Part shown: piece after piece, positions 63,295 to 64,000 of the stretch | Layout of the letters: each line of letters starts with the position of its first letter | How positions within the stretch are numbered: position 1 is the first letter of the stretch | Origin: Cohnella mopanensis | GTDB lineage: Bacteria > Bacillota > Bacilli > Paenibacillales > Paenibacillaceae | Length of the DNA: 64,000 bases | Direction: 5' to 3' | Assembly: GCF_022352055.1 (NCBI RefSeq) | Contig: NZ_JAKRWM010000010.1 | Span: forward strand, 62,001 to 126,000 | Translations under genes and position numbers: made by a program | Notes under the pieces: generated by a model | Seen by the model: the letters and a program-made list of their open reading frames with translations, nothing else | Databases searched by the model: none | Told to the model about the DNA's origin: nothing

Positions 63295-64000
63295 CTAGCC
63301 TTGCAAATTCTCCAATATGAGACTCGCGGTTTCCTCTACGGCTTTATTCGATACATCGATGACTTTGCAACCGATTTTCTCCATCACTTGTCTTGCATGA
63401 TCCAATTCCTTACGAATCCGTTCCGAAGTAGCATAAGGAGCGGAGTCGGGCAATCCGAGTGCTTTCAGTCGCTCCTTGCGAATGGCGTTCAACGTATCTG
63501 GACTGATCGTCAAGCCGATTACCTTACTAGGAGAAGCAAGATACAATTCCTTAGGAGGCACAAGCTCGGGAATCAAGGGTACGTTAGCGACTTTATACGT
63601 TTTATGCGCCAGCACCATCGATAGAGGTGTTTTGGATGTTCTGGATACCCCCACGAGAACGATATCCGCCTTGAGGATTCCAGTGACGTCCCGGGCATCA
63701 TCGTAACGCACGGCGAATTCCACAGCCTCCACCTTCCGGAAATAATCAGCGTTCAACAGATGATTCAGTCCAGGCTCATGCCGGGACTCATGGCCAAGGG
63801 CGTGCTCTAGATTATCGATGAGCGGTCCGAGCAAATCTATGGCCGTCAATTGCATTTTCCTCGCCTGATCCACCATATAATCGCGCAAGAATGGAATGAC
63901 CAACGTATAGAGCACGATGCTATTGTCCGATTGAGCCGCCACGAGAACGGAATCAATCCCCTCCCGGGACTGAATAAAAGCCGCGCGGCGAATTTGCACG
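63295..64000 (-). CDS. yqfL: Pyruvate, phosphate dikinase regulatory protein (N-terminus outside window)
   Basis: The frame runs to the window edge; the family's N-terminal VVSDSVGETA part is missing, so about 235 residues are seen. QIRRAAFIQSREGIDSVLVAA and NSIVLYTLVIPFLRDYMVDQA match the family, and ADIVLVGVSRTSKTPLSMVLAHKTYKVANVPLIPELVPPKELY contains its P-loop. This DUF299 enzyme is an ADP-dependent Ser/Thr kinase and Pi-dependent phosphorylase that switches PPDK (or PEP synthase) off and on. A terminator separates it from yqxD. Confidence 0.93.
   Translation of the reverse strand, partial: VQIRRAAFIQSREGIDSVLVAAQSDNSIVLYTLVIPFLRDYMVDQARKMQLTAIDLLGPLIDNLEHALGHESRHEPGLNHLLNADYFRKVEAVEFAVRYDDARDVTGILKADIVLVGVSRTSKTPLSMVLAHKTYKVANVPLIPELVPPKELYLASPSKVIGLTISPDTLNAIRKERLKALGLPDSAPYATSERIRKELDHARQVMEKIGCKVIDVSNKAVEETASLILENLQG

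Overview
The window looks like chromosomal backbone of an endospore-forming member of the Paenibacillaceae (a Cohnella- or Paenibacillus-like Firmicute). Supporting signs are the spoIIGA-sigE-sigG sporulation cluster directly downstream of ftsAZ, SpoVD and SpoVE inside the dcw cluster, a MurE carrying the DNPR signature of meso-diaminopimelate ligases, bacillithiol synthesis (bshC), and the Bacillus-like yla and yqfL-yqxD-dnaG-sigA loci. Genus is inference. Nearly everything is transcribed on the minus strand, so the biological order runs from 64000 down to 1.

Region by region, in transcription order. 64000-56475: PPDK regulator (partial), yqxD, dnaG, sigA, a membrane protein, trmK and a Nif3-family gene. 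About 56400-55975: the RNase P RNA gene with a clear promoter; its motifs look A-type. 55907-52237: a subtilisin-like protease (plus strand), a YpuI-like protein, a DUF1540 protein and a lytic transglycosylase. 52125-48130: cysteine desulfurase with thiI, and two divergent TerC-family genes. 47989-40747: the yla-like block (bipA/typA, ylaH-like, LCP protein, YlaJ-like lipoprotein, PhoH/PIN protein) plus an apparently undescribed 40-codon gene with its own promoter and terminator. 40628-34139: a solute-binding protein, a secreted coiled-coil protein, a MidA-like methyltransferase, DUF2626, RsfA, PanE and DUF3397. 33895-30967: bshC with S-adenosylhomocysteine hydrolase. 30878-26898: a heme/iron uptake and heme-degradation operon behind two Fur boxes. 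26789-25698: a DUF4349 lipoprotein.

25602-5761 is the dcw cluster in the order mraZ, rsmH, ftsL, pbpB, spoVD, murE, murF, mraY, murD, spoVE, murG, murB, murA, divIB, ftsA, ftsZ. It makes lipid II from UDP-GlcNAc and builds the vegetative and sporulation division machinery. A four-copy 10-bp direct repeat in front of mraZ is a likely MraZ operator. Downstream, spoIIGA-sigE (protease and its pro-sigma substrate) has an unusually spaced promoter like the Spo0A-activated one of B. subtilis, and sigG follows.

The one clearly accessory stretch is 1251-2856, between sigG and ylmC. It holds a tandem-repeat array, a transposase-like gene of the IS1595/ISXO2 family whose expected catalytic residues are missing, further degenerate repeats and an inverted copy of the array motif. 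The gene has a recognisable promoter with a LexA (SOS)-like box over its expected transcription start. This repeat-flanked, probably DNA-damage-controlled, probably domesticated transposase is the best candidate for an undescribed system here. No tRNA, CRISPR array, prophage or biosynthetic cluster was seen.
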